Assembly: GCA_963921195.1 (NCBI GenBank) | Contig: OY992536.1 | Span: forward strand, 89,881,007-89,945,006 | DNA: 64,000 bases | Direction of reading: 5' to 3' | DNA from: Pegoplata infirma | Taxonomy: Eukaryota > Arthropoda > Insecta > Diptera > Anthomyiidae | In this document: one piece after another, positions 11,812-21,778 of the stretch | Numbering within the stretch: position 1 is the stretch's first letter | Layout: each line of letters starts with the position of its first letter | Notes under the pieces: model-generated | Databases searched by the model: none | The model's input: the letters and a program-made list of their open reading frames with translations, nothing else | What the model was told of the DNA's origin: nothing | Translations under genes and position numbers: made by a program

Positions 11812-13205
11812 CTATCTGAATTTAAGACATTTTTCCTATAGAAAAAGTCTTAGAAACTGAGACATTTTAACTATTGAAAATGTCTCAGAATCTGAGACAT
11901 TTTAACTATAGAAAAAGTTTTAGAATCTGAGACATTTTAACTATAGAAAAAGTCTCAGAATCTGAGACATTTTTCATATAGAAAAAGTCTCAGAGTCTGA
12001 GACATTTTTCCTATAGAAAATGTGTAAGAATTTAAAACATTTTTCCTATAGAAAAATCTCAGAATCTGAGATATTTTTCCTATAGAAAAAGTCTAATAAT
12101 CAAAAATATTTTTCCTATAGAAAAATCTCAGAATCTGAGACAGTTTTCCTATAGAAAAAGTCTCAGAATCTAAGAAATTTTTCCTATAGAAAAACTCAGA
12201 ATGTGAGACATTTTTTTTTCTATAGAAAAAGTCTGAGTCTTCCCATAGAAAAAAATCTCAAAATCTGAGACATTTTTCCTATAGAAAATGTCTTAGAATC
12301 TGTGAATTTTTTTTTAAAGAAAAAGTCTCGGAATCTGAGACATTTTTTTTTTCTATAGACAAATTTGCAGATTCAAGACATTTTTCCTATAAAAAAGTCT
12401 TATAATCTGAGGCATTTTTCATATAGAACAAGTCTCATATTATGAGACAAAAGTTTCAGAATCTGAGACATTTTCCTTTAGAAAAATTCTTAGAATCTGA
12501 GACATTTTTCTTGTAGAAAAAGTCTCAAAGTCTAACACATTTTTCTTATAGAAAAAGTCTCAGAATCTGAGAAATTTTTTCTGTAGAAAAAGTCACAAAA
12601 TCTAACACATTTTTTCATAGAAAAAGTCTCAGAATCTGAGACATTTTTCTATAGAAAAATTCTCAAAATCTAACACATTTTTCTTATAGAAAAAGTCTCA
12701 GAATCTGAGACACTTTTCTATAGAAAAAGTCTCAGAATTTAAGACATTTTTCTTATAGAAAAAGACTCAGAATCTAAGACATTTTTCTTATAAAAAAGGT
12801 TTAAAATCTGAAATATTTTTCCTATAGAAAAAGTGATTTTTTTATAGAAAAAGTCTCAAAATCTGAGACATTTTTGCTATAGAAAAAGTTTCAGAATCTG
12901 AGATATTTTTCTAATAGAAAAAGTCTTAGAATCTAAAAAATTTTTCCTTAAGAAAAAGTCTCAGAGTCTGAGACATTTTTCCAATATAAAAAGTCTCAGA
13001 ATCTTAGATATTTTTTATATAGAAGAAGAAGTCTTAAAATCTAACACATTTTCCAACAGAAAAAGTCTCAGAATCTAAAATACGCATTTTTTCTTAAAAA
13101 AAAATATATCAGAATATGAGAAATTTTTCCAAAGGAGAAGTCTCAGAAACTGAGACATATTTCCTGTAAAAAAAGTAACAGAATCTAAGAAATCTTTTCT
13201 TTAGA
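11812..13205. repeat. 35-bp satellite, main array (about 39 units)
   Basis: The unit is GTCTCAGAATCTGAGAC followed by ATTTTTCCTATAGAAAAA. It consists of two near-perfect palindromes: GTCTCAGA/TCTGAGAC around one base, and TTTTTC/GAAAAA around CTATAG. Units vary by substitutions and small indels. Related blocks occur at 1-640, 10490-10564, 18931-19150 and, diverged, 50520-51360. Confidence 0.88.
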
Positions 13206-13394
13206 AAATTAAATTCCCTTTGCTACTTTTAGTATAGGGTTTTTATTTTTGGTAAATATTCTTGACAATGGAATCTAACAAATTCCAAAACACGTGTCGG
13301 TTACATCGTGCAAAAATTATCACCATAAATAAATTTAAAACAGAAAAATAATATCTTAAAAATTATTCTATGAGAAATGGCCTCGAACTACAAT
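13206..13394. other. Short AT-rich spacer between satellite and LINE-1
   Basis: No repeat or gene recognised; it ends at the LINE-1 target-site duplication. Confidence 0.5.
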
Positions 13395-13406
13395 AAACCT
13401 TCTGAA

Positions 13407-16221
13407 GGTTAGGTTAGGTTAGGGGTGGCGGAGCTCAAAATTTTGAACTCCTCGCATAGACCGGCTGGTCCATAGCAATACCACATGTTCCTTCAGCGAC
13501 GAGGATAAAACGCGTTAGTCCATGTTGCAAACAATTTAATGCGCATGAGGTCCATGACTGCGATTTCTTCCAGATTCTCGAGTTCTGCTTTGCCCAAAAT
13601 TTGTTTGCGATGCCTGGCCAATGCGGGGCATTTGCACAGGATATGTTCAACAGTTTCATCCGTATTCGGTTCATCACATCTTCTACAATTGGAATCAGAG
13701 ATAAGTCCAATTGTTCATGCGTGGAAAGCAATAAGGCAGTGTCCCGTGACCACTCCCGTGAGTAAACGACATTCTCTTCTGTTAAGAGAAAGTAGGTAAC
13801 GAGTTCTTTTAAGGTCGTAACGCGGCCAGATTATTCTGGTAGTTCTGCTTGTACTTAACTCTCGCCATTTCCTGTTCGCCATGGAAATACACTGACAATC
13901 ACTTCTCGATCTGTAGTACTGCATTGGGGGATCGATATGAACAAAATCCCCTACCCCATCTTCGCCCAGTTTTGCAAGCTCATCAGCCTTCTCGTTCCCG
14001 TCTACTCCCTTATGTCCTGGAACCCATATTAGAGAGACGAGGTTGTTGCTGGATAGTTTCTGAAGATTCTCGTAGCACTCAAAAACGACTTTTGATTTAA
14101 TACAAAAGCCTCTTAGAGCTTTTAGTGCAGCTTGGCTGTCGATGTAAAAGTTTATTATTCTCTCCGATTCTCCAAGAAACTGCAAGGCTGCCTTATTAAT
14201 AGCAACTATTTCAGCCTGGAATATGCTACAGCTCAAAGGTAGATTAAAAGATTTTCGAATATCACAGACGTCCGTAGTAAATCCCGCTCCCACTCCCGTC
14301 GATTGTTTGGAGCCGTCTGTGAAAATATTTAAAGCGTCATTTGGAACGCAACGCCAGTTCGACCAAAATTCTCGAGTCGGAAATTCAACTTTAAATTTCC
14401 GATCGAAAAGTAGTTTGGGCACCCTGTAGTCAGTGACAACGTTATCCAAATTGTCCATGCTACTGTGTCCAAAATTTCGGCGTCTGAGCCAATTTGACTC
14501 TTTGAGTCTGAGGCATGCCTTATATGCCTCACCCTTAGCAAAGACGTCAATTGGCAGCAGATGCAATATCGTGTCGATGGATGCAGCTGATGTTGTTCTT
14601 AGGGCACCAGTGATACTCAGACCCATAAGCCGTTGGGCTTTTTGGAACTTACTACGAGTCACCTCCCTCTCTAGCGCTCTGTGCCAGACCATAACTCCGT
14701 AAAGTAAGATAGGTCTTACGATGGAAGTATAGATCCAGTACGTGATCCTTGGCTCAAGTCCCCATGTCTTGCCGAACATTTTCTTGCATGCATAATATGC
14801 ATTATTCGCCTTTCTCAATCGTTCATCGGTATTTTGGTTCCATGATAATTTACTATCCAGAATAATTCCTAAAAATTTCGCATGATTTGAAAGTGGGATT
14901 TCAACCCCGTTGACCTTGACTTTTCTAAAATTTTCGATCTTATACTTTCGTGTAAACAATACCATCTCGGTTTTCCGAGGATTAACGTTAAGACCATTTT
15001 CATTAGCCCAATTCCATAACTGTTTCAGTGATCGCTCTAGCAACTCGGATAACGTGGTCAAAAATTTTCCAGTTGACATTATTACCACGTCATCAGCATA
15101 AGCAACTACTGCCGCTCCTTGCGTCTCCATTTTTTTGAGAATGGGATCCACGACCAAGAGCCAGAGTAATGGCGATAATACTCCTCCCTGTGGTGTTCCC
15201 CTGGCTGTATATCTTATGGCTCTTTCAAGCCCCCATTCGGCTCTAACTTCTCTACAAGACAGCAGGCAGCCAATCCATCTTTTAATGGTTGGATTTATGC
15301 CAGCCCTGTCCATTGCGTTTACAATTGCATCCATGCTTACATTGTTAAATGCACCTTCTATATCCAAAAAAGCGGCTAAGGTAAATTCTCTATATTCCAG
15401 AGATCTCTCTAAAGTGTACACGAGGGAATGAAGAGCGGTTTCTATCGACTTGCCCTGCTGATAAGCATGTTGCGTAGCCGACAAAAAGTTTCCACCTAGG
15501 TTCTCTCTTATATAAAGATCCAGAATTCTCTCCAAAGTTTTCAAAAGGAAGGATGATAAACTAATAGGACGATAATCCTTTGCAGTTGCGTGATTTATTT
15601 TACCGCTTTTCGGTATGAAGACTACTTTAGATTTCCTCCATGATCTAGGTATATAACAAAGCTCTAAACACGCTTTAAAAACTTCCTTTAAGTAAGGAAT
15701 TATTTCGCTAGCAGTATTTTGAAGCATTGCCGGAAAAATGCCGTCAGGCCCTGGCGATTTGTAAGGCTCGAACGATTCGACTGCCCACCTTATCCGCTCA
15801 TCAGATAACAGATTGTGGGGAATAATTGTTTGCCCGTGAGGTTGAGTCTCAGATAAAGGTTGTTCACTGCATCCTGGAAAATGAGTTCTTAGAAGAACAT
15901 CCAATGTTTCCGTTGCATTCTCTGTCCATGTGTCATCTAATCCCTTCAGTAGAATAGGCGGTATTGGTTTTTTAGATAAAATTCTTCTGAGTCTAGCTGC
16001 CTCTGTAGTGTGTTCTACATCACTGCAGAGTTTTTCCCAGCTACTCTTTTTCGACTTCCGAATAAGTTTTTTGAAAACTTTCAATACCTCTCTATATAAG
16101 TTCCAATTTGCGTCATTGTTGACCTTTCTTGCTTCTTTAAAGAGGTCTTGGACTCTTCGCCTTGTCTGCGATAGTTCCTTTGACCACCAAGGTGGCTGAA
16201 TTCTCTTACGCTCTGAAAATA
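13407..16221 (-). mobile_element. LINE-1: 5'-truncated non-LTR retrotransposon with RNase H (I/LOA-like)
   Basis: A 2.8-kb insertion bounded by the 12-bp duplication. The 3' end is a (CCTAA)n tail (13407-13424 on the complement). It lacks the endonuclease region completely and starts just before the reverse transcriptase. The same 3' tail and the same domain order appear in LINE-2 at 21787-25215, so both belong to related families. RNase H plus a C-terminal CCHC motif points to the I/LOA group rather than jockey, which lacks RNase H; the clade is inferred. Confidence 0.88.
13493..13714 (-). pseudogene. LINE-1 C-terminal CCHC segment, separated by an in-frame stop
   Basis: Seventy-three codons in the same frame as the upstream RT-RNase H ORF. 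They contain CRRC, then VEHILCKC, giving C-x2-C-x10-H-x4-C, identical in spacing to residues 1105-1124 of the LINE-2 protein. This is the ordinary C-terminal nucleic-acid-binding motif of such ORF2 proteins, now stranded behind the TGA at 13715. Confidence 0.8.
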
Positions 16222-16264
16222 AAACCTTCTGAAAATAAAACCAAAAATAAAAAAATTTTGACAA
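13715..16264 (-). CDS. LINE-1 ORF2 remnant: reverse transcriptase - RNase H, premature stop
   Basis: The frame encodes 849 residues. About the first 14 come from flanking DNA, so the initiating Met is not the element's own. The reverse transcriptase spans roughly residues 150-470: SPGPDG near 170, the first catalytic Asp in FLDIEGAFNN (D301), TPQGGVLSP near 357-365, and the YADD box at 389-392. RNase H follows at about 645-770 with D650, E685, D709, H751 and D761, so all catalytic positions are kept. The frame stops at TGA (13715-13717), but the same frame continues open for 73 further codons to a stop at 13493-13495. That tail holds the C-x2-C-x10-H-x4-C motif also found at the C-terminus of LINE-2. 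A single nonsense change therefore removed the zinc knuckle. No endonuclease is present. It is a dead copy. Confidence 0.9.
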   Translation of the reverse strand: MSKFFYFWFYFQKVLFSERKRIQPPWWSKELSQTRRRVQDLFKEARKVNNDANWNLYREVLKVFKKLIRKSKKSSWEKLCSDVEHTTEAARLRRILSKKPIPPILLKGLDDTWTENATETLDVLLRTHFPGCSEQPLSETQPHGQTIIPHNLLSDERIRWAVESFEPYKSPGPDGIFPAMLQNTASEIIPYLKEVFKACLELCYIPRSWRKSKVVFIPKSGKINHATAKDYRPISLSSFLLKTLERILDLYIRENLGGNFLSATQHAYQQGKSIETALHSLVYTLERSLEYREFTLAAFLDIEGAFNNVSMDAIVNAMDRAGINPTIKRWIGCLLSCREVRAEWGLERAIRYTARGTPQGGVLSPLLWLLVVDPILKKMETQGAAVVAYADDVVIMSTGKFLTTLSELLERSLKQLWNWANENGLNVNPRKTEMVLFTRKYKIENFRKVKVNGVEIPLSNHAKFLGIILDSKLSWNQNTDERLRKANNAYYACKKMFGKTWGLEPRITYWIYTSIVRPILLYGVMVWHRALEREVTRSKFQKAQRLMGLSITGALRTTSAASIDTILHLLPIDVFAKGEAYKACLRLKESNWLRRRNFGHSSMDNLDNVVTDYRVPKLLFDRKFKVEFPTREFWSNWRCVPNDALNIFTDGSKQSTGVGAGFTTDVCDIRKSFNLPLSCSIFQAEIVAINKAALQFLGESERIINFYIDSQAALKALRGFCIKSKVVFECYENLQKLSSNNLVSLIWVPGHKGVDGNEKADELAKLGEDGVGDFVHIDPPMQYYRSRSDCQCISMANRKWRELSTSRTTRIIWPRYDLKRTRYLLSLNRRECRLLTGVVTGHCLIAFHA

Positions 16265-16282
16265 AAAAAAATTTTAGTAAAA

Positions 16283-17770
16283 ACAAGTGAGAGTATTAAA
16301 TTCGGCTGTGCCGAATCTGTTATACCGTCCAACATGTTAAAAAAAAACAAGTGAGAGTGTTAAATTCGGCTGTGCCGAATCTGTTATACCGTCCAAAATG
16401 TAAAAAAAAATAAAAAAAATTTGTCAGGGGCGTTTTTTTAGGGGGGGGGGGGTGATGGGATCAGTGAGGGATGTTGGGAGCACCTTCCCATCGCGATAAA
16501 TATACAAACAAAAACATGTGAAAAAAGTGAATTTTTTCCGAGGTTGGTTCAGTTCTTCAAGGGGGAACTTTTTCCCCCTGGCCCGATTTTGCCCATTCAC
16601 GAACTTAACTTGCCTATGAACATGAGACATATTTGTGACAAACTTCAGGAGTATAGCTGTTTTATTTTGGACTGCATCGTGTTATCTACAGACAGACGGA
16701 CGGACATTCATAGAATGTCTTAGAATCGATCATGGATCAATAATATATATCGTGAACCTATATTCAAAATATGCCAACTCAAATTTGACGGAAATGAGTT
16801 TTCGATGGCAAATAGCTCCCCTATGTAATACCTATCTGCCATAAAAATTTGAGAGCAAAAAAGGAATTTGTGGTCATTTTACATCCATTTTTGTTATTCT
16901 GCTAACTCAAAGTACATATTTTTTTGGTGAAAATAAATGCCAACTCCCATTGTAAATTTCCAAAAATTTTTCAAAAATTTTTTTAAAAAAAATTAGACCA
17001 CATATCTTATTGCATTTGCCTTTCTGATCACGAATCTGGTAAAGATTTTGATATCTAATGCCTAGTTTTCGAGATATTGCCATTTTGAAAATATCTGTAA
17101 ATAGTGTTTTCCAAAAAAAAATTGCATATATATATGTAACTTTCAAACTATTTATCAGATTGAAACATTACGAGTGGGGAAAATAAAGTCAATGATATAA
17201 GCTTTCAAAATAGCTAGTTTGGAGTGAGCCTTCTACAATAAAGCGTGAGTTACAAAGTGCCAAAGTTGACCACCCTGAAATTAAAAGGCTTTCGGAGTTA
17301 GTAACTTTTAAAAATATGCAAAGATTTTTAATTTTTTTTAGTTTTTGCAATTACCGCACTAAGGAAAACAAAATCAAAAAAAAAAAAAAAATTTATAAAA
17401 ATTTTTCAAAAAAAATTTATTTTTAGTTTCCGAAAAAATATGCCAACTCTAAAAAAATATTTGTTTTTTGATATAGTAATAAATGCCATCTCAAAAAAAT
17501 ACGCAAACCAGTGCAAAATATGAAATTTTTGGCATAGGTAAAAATTGTTTAGAATATTTAAACCATCTTATGGAAGGTACATTGTTTATTTTTACAATAA
17601 TATGCAAAATAACTAGTTTTTTAGCTCTCCTGAAAAGTAAGCTTTTTCGAGTTGGCATTTATTGAATATAGTTCGACGATATACTTTATGGGGTCCCCGA
17701 CCGATATTTCGATGCGTTACAAACGGAATGACAAAGTGAGTATACCCCCATACTGTGGTTGGAGGGTATA
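16283..17770 (+). mobile_element. mini-me-like repeat, subtype B, long copy with nested TATCG element
   Basis: Starts AACAAGTGAGAGTATTAAAT, then the hairpin TTCGGC/GCCGAA (16301-16315) and TTATACCGTCC. This ~64-bp head is duplicated in tandem at 16347-16397. A run of 12 G lies at about 16440-16452. A short GGAC/AGAC tract lies near 16690. It ends in GAGTATACCCCCATACTGTG and GGAGGGTATA. Without the insertion at 16748-17681 it matches 56740-57305 end to end in opposite orientation. Confidence 0.75.
16748..17681 (+). mobile_element. TATCG-family TIR element, copy 2 (motif type TGCCAACTC), cleanest copy
   Basis: A 934-bp element bounded by TATCGTGAACCTATATTCAA and, on the complement, TATCGTCGAACTATATTCAA, with TA outside each end (16746-16747, 17682-17683). 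The uninterrupted site is seen in the mini-me copy near 56830. Five TGCCAACTC motifs lie at offsets 24, 190, 693, 736 (TGCCATCTC) and 901 (inverted). The interior is non-coding; the frame at 17483-17665 mirrors that in copy 1. Confidence 0.82.
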
Positions 17771-17814
17771 AAAATAAAGACACTTGGCCATTGGATCATT
17801 GGATTATTATATTA

Positions 17815-18926
17815 GGGTAATTCCAAAAATTTTCGCCCCACTGTTCGGAAACATGAATTTGGACGCCACTGAGAATTTGGCTCATAGATATCCACGTTTA
17901 TATGAGATATGTTGCATTTTTGGATTTTCAAAATTTGCTGTAGTTTTCAAATTATGGCGGGTCAAAGTTCGACTTTTTTAGCAAAAGTCAGAAAAATACA
18001 TGACATTTAACGTGCTCTAACTTTTTAACTAGTAATCCGATTATCACAAGTAATGGCTCATATGAAAGCTTAATTCTTCTTCTTTTAGGAAATATTTTCA
18101 AAAGCATACGTTTTTTTTTTAGAAGTGTTGCAAAAATTCAAAAACATTTTTTTTTTTGCGAATATTTAAAAAAACACATCTTCGATTTTTTTAAAAAAAA
18201 GCTTGGTGATAAACAATACTGTTTTGTACAATATATCCAAAATTCAGAGTGGGATCCCAATGGGATCAAAAAATATTCTGGTTTTAGTACGAAGTTCTTA
18301 AATTTTACCTTAGAAAATTAAAATTTTATGTTTCTTCAATATAAAAATTTAAATTTTCAAAGAAAATTATACTATTAAAATTTTTAAAAACATTCAAAAC
18401 ATTAGAAATTTAAATTTTCTAAGGGAAAAATATGAGTACCTCGTACTTAAAACAGAATATTTTTTGATCCCATGGAGATCCCACTCTGAATTTTGAATAT
18501 GTTATACAAAACATTGTTATTTTTCACCAGATTTTTTTTTTTAAAAATCGAAGATGTGTTTTTTTAAATATTCGAAAAGAAAAAATGTTTTTGCATTTTT
18601 GCATCATTTCTGTAAAACAAAACTGTGCTATTTTAAAAATATTTTCTAAAAGAAGAACCTCAGCTTTCACATGAGCCTAAATTTGTGAAAATCGGGTCAT
18701 TGGTTAAGAAGTTACAGCTCTTTAAACGTGATGTATTTTTCATACTTTTGCTTAAAAAGTCAATCTTTGACCCGCCATAATTCGTTAAATACACCAAATG
18801 TAAAAAAACGATACATGGTACATATATCATATTTATGAGGGCTGTCTATGTGTCAAGGTTCAAATTAATCTGAGACACCATTTCCAAAAATAACTAAAAT
18901 TTGAGCTAAATTTTCTGGAATGGCCC
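17815..18926. mobile_element. 1.1-kb foldback element, ends GGGTAATTCCA, 4-bp TSD ATTA
   Basis: The left arm (17815 to about 18330) is mirrored by the right arm (about 18410-18926); paired landmarks include GGCGGGTCAAAG near 17956 against TTTGACCCGCC near 18765, and GAGTGGGATCCCA near 18247 against its complement near 18475. The ends are GGGTAATTCCA and GGGCCATTCCA (complement). ATTA flanks both sides (17811-17814, 18927-18930). Same structural class as 6191-8224. Confidence 0.78.
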
Positions 18927-18930
18927 ATTA

Positions 18931-19150
18931 AGTCCCAGAATCTGAGACATTTTTGCTATAGAAAAATTTTCAAAATCTAAGAAATTTTTTCTATAGAAAA
19001 AGTCTCAAAATCAAGATATTTTTCCGTCAGATAAAAGTCTAAGAATACGAGAAATTTTTTAACTAGACATGTTTCTTAGAGAAAAAGTCTAATTGTAAGA
19101 CTTGATTTTTTATAAAAATGTTTAAAAATCTGGGAAATTTTTCCAAGAGA
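18931..19150. repeat. 35-bp satellite, right block
   Basis: Continues with CCCAGAATCTGAGACATTTT and CTATAGAAAA phrases directly after the foldback, degrading toward 19150. It probably was contiguous with the 11.8-13.2 kb array before LINE-1, the mini-me element and the foldback inserted. Confidence 0.7.
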
Positions 19151-19320
19151 AAATAAATAATTAAAAAAAAATAAATAATTAATAAAAATTATTTATTATT
19201 CGACCTTTAAATTTCTATTTTGAGAATTGTTTTCCTCAAAATGTTAAAGGCTTTTGGTGCGATGAATTCGAATTTGACCTCGAATTTAATCTGTCGCATA
19301 AGTTTTTTGAGATAACAATA

Positions 19321-20720
19321 TATCGAGGGCCTATATTCAAAACCCTCTATCTTCTATTTTCACGAAAATTACTTTTTAATGGCAAAATATTTAGAAAAAC
19401 GGTCCTCATCTATGGTGTGAAATGCAGAACAAAAAAGTTTTTTTTTGCTATTTTATTTGCATTTTTGGTTTTCTCTATCTTACACAATCAATTTTTTCTG
19501 AATGCAAAACCCGCTATCTTTTTAAATAATTAATTTAGAAATATTTTTTGGAATAATTTCATCTTGCAACCCAGCAAAAACATGGTAATGAGTTGTGAAA
19601 AGTAATCATTACCAAGTACATTATTTATAATGAGTACCCATTACCATTAGCATTATTTTAAGCCCAAAAGTAACTACTTCTGAGTAATATGTTATAAAAG
19701 CACCTCTAAGTAATAATATCTTTTTGCACTTGCAGTTTTTAACCTTTACAATTCAATTAACTTAAAAAATAATTAAAAACTTAATAAAAATTACGCAATT
19801 TTTAAGTTTTAGTAAAAAAAAGTTAAATTTTAAATGTTTTAATTAACTAATTATTTTACTTCTTATTGGTAATGGGTTTTTACTCCTTATTAGTAATCCA
19901 AGTCAGTAACTACTTATTTATCTCCATACTCTTCACTAGTTATTTTTGTCTCACGCCCTTGTTAAAATAATTAGTGTTTCATTCAATAAGTAACTACTGA
20001 TTAACATCTGTTTCGGATTACAAAACCCATTACTAGTAATGCCAATTTTTGCTGGGAATACATGTTTTCATATTAATTTTTGCATGATGAACATGAATTT
20101 GTCAACAAATTTTAGTCCACTGAAGCTAATTTTTGCCGAATATTCTTGTTTGACTTTTTTGAAAAATATGGCTGAAAATTATGAAAAAAAAATTAGTCTT
20201 AAAAATCGCGATACTGTCAGCATCTGTGGACCAAAATCGCGTTTTTATTTTTTTTTACTATCTTTTACATAACATACTCAACAGTTTGACAACTTTTGAG
20301 ATGAATTTGGTAAAAAAAAAATTGTTTTGTCTTAAAAATCAGCACCTGTGGACCAAAACCTCGATTTCGGAATTTGTTATAAGCTGTTATTATTTATAAA
20401 TCAAGTTAAAAATTTACCGATGTCGTAAATGAAATCATAATAATTCATTTTTATTTAAATGCAAAACCCTCTATCTGATCATTTTCATTCATGTACTTTA
20501 AATATTTTTCAGAAACAAAACCCTCTATCTATTATAAAATCCACAATAATTTAAAATTTTTAAAAAGAATTATATGTGAGATTCAGTAGTTAACTTAAAA
20601 AAAATATTGTATAATATCGAATTTTGATTATTCTAACAATACGCGAAACAAACAGTTGTTTGGCTCTCCTGAAAAGTTTTATTTTTTTAGATAGAGGGTT
20701 TTGGTTATAGGCTCTCGATA
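19321..20720 (+). mobile_element. TATCG-family TIR element, copy 3 (motif type ACCCTCTATCT)
   Basis: The ends are TATCGAGGGCCTATATTCAA and, on the complement, TATCGAGAGCCTATAACCAA; TA flanks both (19319-19320, 20721-20722). The terminal block is homologous to copies 1 and 2, and both families share GGCTCTCCTGAAAAGT or AGCTCTCCTGAAAAGT before the right TIR. Where copies 1 and 2 have TGCCAACTC this copy has ACCCTCTATCT, at 19342, 19509 (ACCCGCTATCT), 20466, 20520 and inverted at 20689. A 487-bp element is nested at 19570-20056. No transposase is seen. Confidence 0.8.
19570..20056. mobile_element. MITE with CCCAGCAAAAA ends, GTAAT-rich
   Basis: The TIRs are CCCAGCAAAAACATGGTAAT and, on the complement, CCCAGCAAAAATTGGCATTA. 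The interior is full of ATTACC/GGTAAT motifs in both orientations. AA flanks both ends, so a 2-bp duplication is possible but unproven. Non-coding. Confidence 0.62.
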
Positions 20721-20722
20721 TA

Positions 20723-21092
20723 TTGAAAATCTCAGAAATTTTACACGATAGAGCAATTCTAAGGCCAGATTTGGATTCAGCGGTCCGAAAACCTGTAAAA
20801 ATATTGTACATGACCTCTTATTATAAAATTATTTTTTTTTCCTGGCTACTTCGAACATCGATTTCCAGCAAAATTTTAATTTTATTTTTTAGAAAATTTT
20901 TCACAGCTCAGTCAATTGTTATCCGATTCTTTCAGGCTAAAGCTTATCGTACTCAAATTAAATTTTCTTTAAGAACAGGTTTTTAAATATGAAGGTTGTT
21001 AAATGAACTGTATCAGAAAACAAATCAATAAACTGGAAAAACTTGAAAAAAATTAAAAAAAAATTTGACAATTTACACAAATGGAAAGGCTT
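20723..21092. other. AT-rich spacer
   Basis: No repeat, RNA or coding feature recognised. Confidence 0.5.
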
Positions 21093-21372
21093 CCCAGTTT
21101 GCAAAATAAATTCACCCTGACATACTCCTGACTCTCCCTTTATGAAATCGCTGACATCTTCATACAATTTTTCAAAATGTCCTCAATGACATGTCAGTAG
21201 GTGGTCAGCAGTGTCCACCAGTATCGGTGGCCACCAGCAATTCGTTTAAAGAACCGCTGACCAACTGATGACATGTCACTGATAACATTTTGAAAAATTG
21301 TATGAAGATGTCAGCAAATTTATAAAGGAAGAGTCAGCAGTATGTCAGGGGTGATTTTTTTTGCCGACTGGG
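21093..21372. mobile_element. 280-bp TIR element, CCCAGT ends, ACATGTCAG motifs
   Basis: The two halves pair: CTTCATACAATTTTTCAAAA (about 21157-21177) against its complement near 21283, and CTGACTCTCCCTTTATGAAA against TTTATAAAGGAAGAGTCAG. It begins CCCAGTTTGC and ends CCGACTGGG, with TT on both sides. It shares ACATTTTGAAAAATT and GACATGTCA phrases with the larger element at 21565-25540, so it is a short relative lacking the SINE. Confidence 0.68.
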
Positions 21373-21564
21373 TTACACTTTTTATATCCAAAACAGTTCA
21401 AAAATTGAAAATCGTTTAAAAAGTTTCAGAATTACACGAAGTTTAGTGAGAAAAGTCCCAAAAAACATTTTTGGACAATATGTATTTCTAAAATTTGAGG
21501 GTGTCTGGCAAGTTTAATGGGTCTACTCGACGAAACCAAAAACCTATTATATGGCACATCAAAC
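21373..21564. other. Short AT-rich spacer
   Basis: Nothing recognised. Confidence 0.45.
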
Positions 21565-21778
21565 CCCTGTTGGCAACATCCCTGAGCCATCCTCAGTGAC
21601 GGCGCGGTGACATGTCAGATTCACTGCCGACATCCACAAGACATCTCTATGTACTGAGATGAAGACAGCTTCATATAAATTTTCAAAATGTCCTTACTCA
21701 AAGTCAGCAGTCTCTGACGAGCATGCTGACTTTCTGGGGGCATGTCACCTAAGCCTGCTTTGGGGAAATCTCTGATAT

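Larger units (their letters stand above)
13395..16233. repeat. 12-bp target-site duplication around LINE-1
   Basis: AAACCTTCTGAA occurs at 13395-13406 next to the LINE 3' tail and again at 16222-16233 at the LINE 5' side. This fixes the insertion limits. Just inside the 5' copy, TCTGAAAATAAAACC is present twice in tandem (from 16212 and from 16228), so the 5' junction also holds a short copied filler. Confidence 0.8.

Noticed and set aside
11812..13205. CRISPR-like array
   Set aside because: Units are contiguous with no unique spacers and the genome is clearly eukaryotic; it is a satellite.
13539..16199. Several plus-strand frames of 60-98 codons across LINE-1, and similar ones across LINE-2
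   Set aside because: They are mirror frames of the minus-strand ORF2 proteins with no domains of their own.
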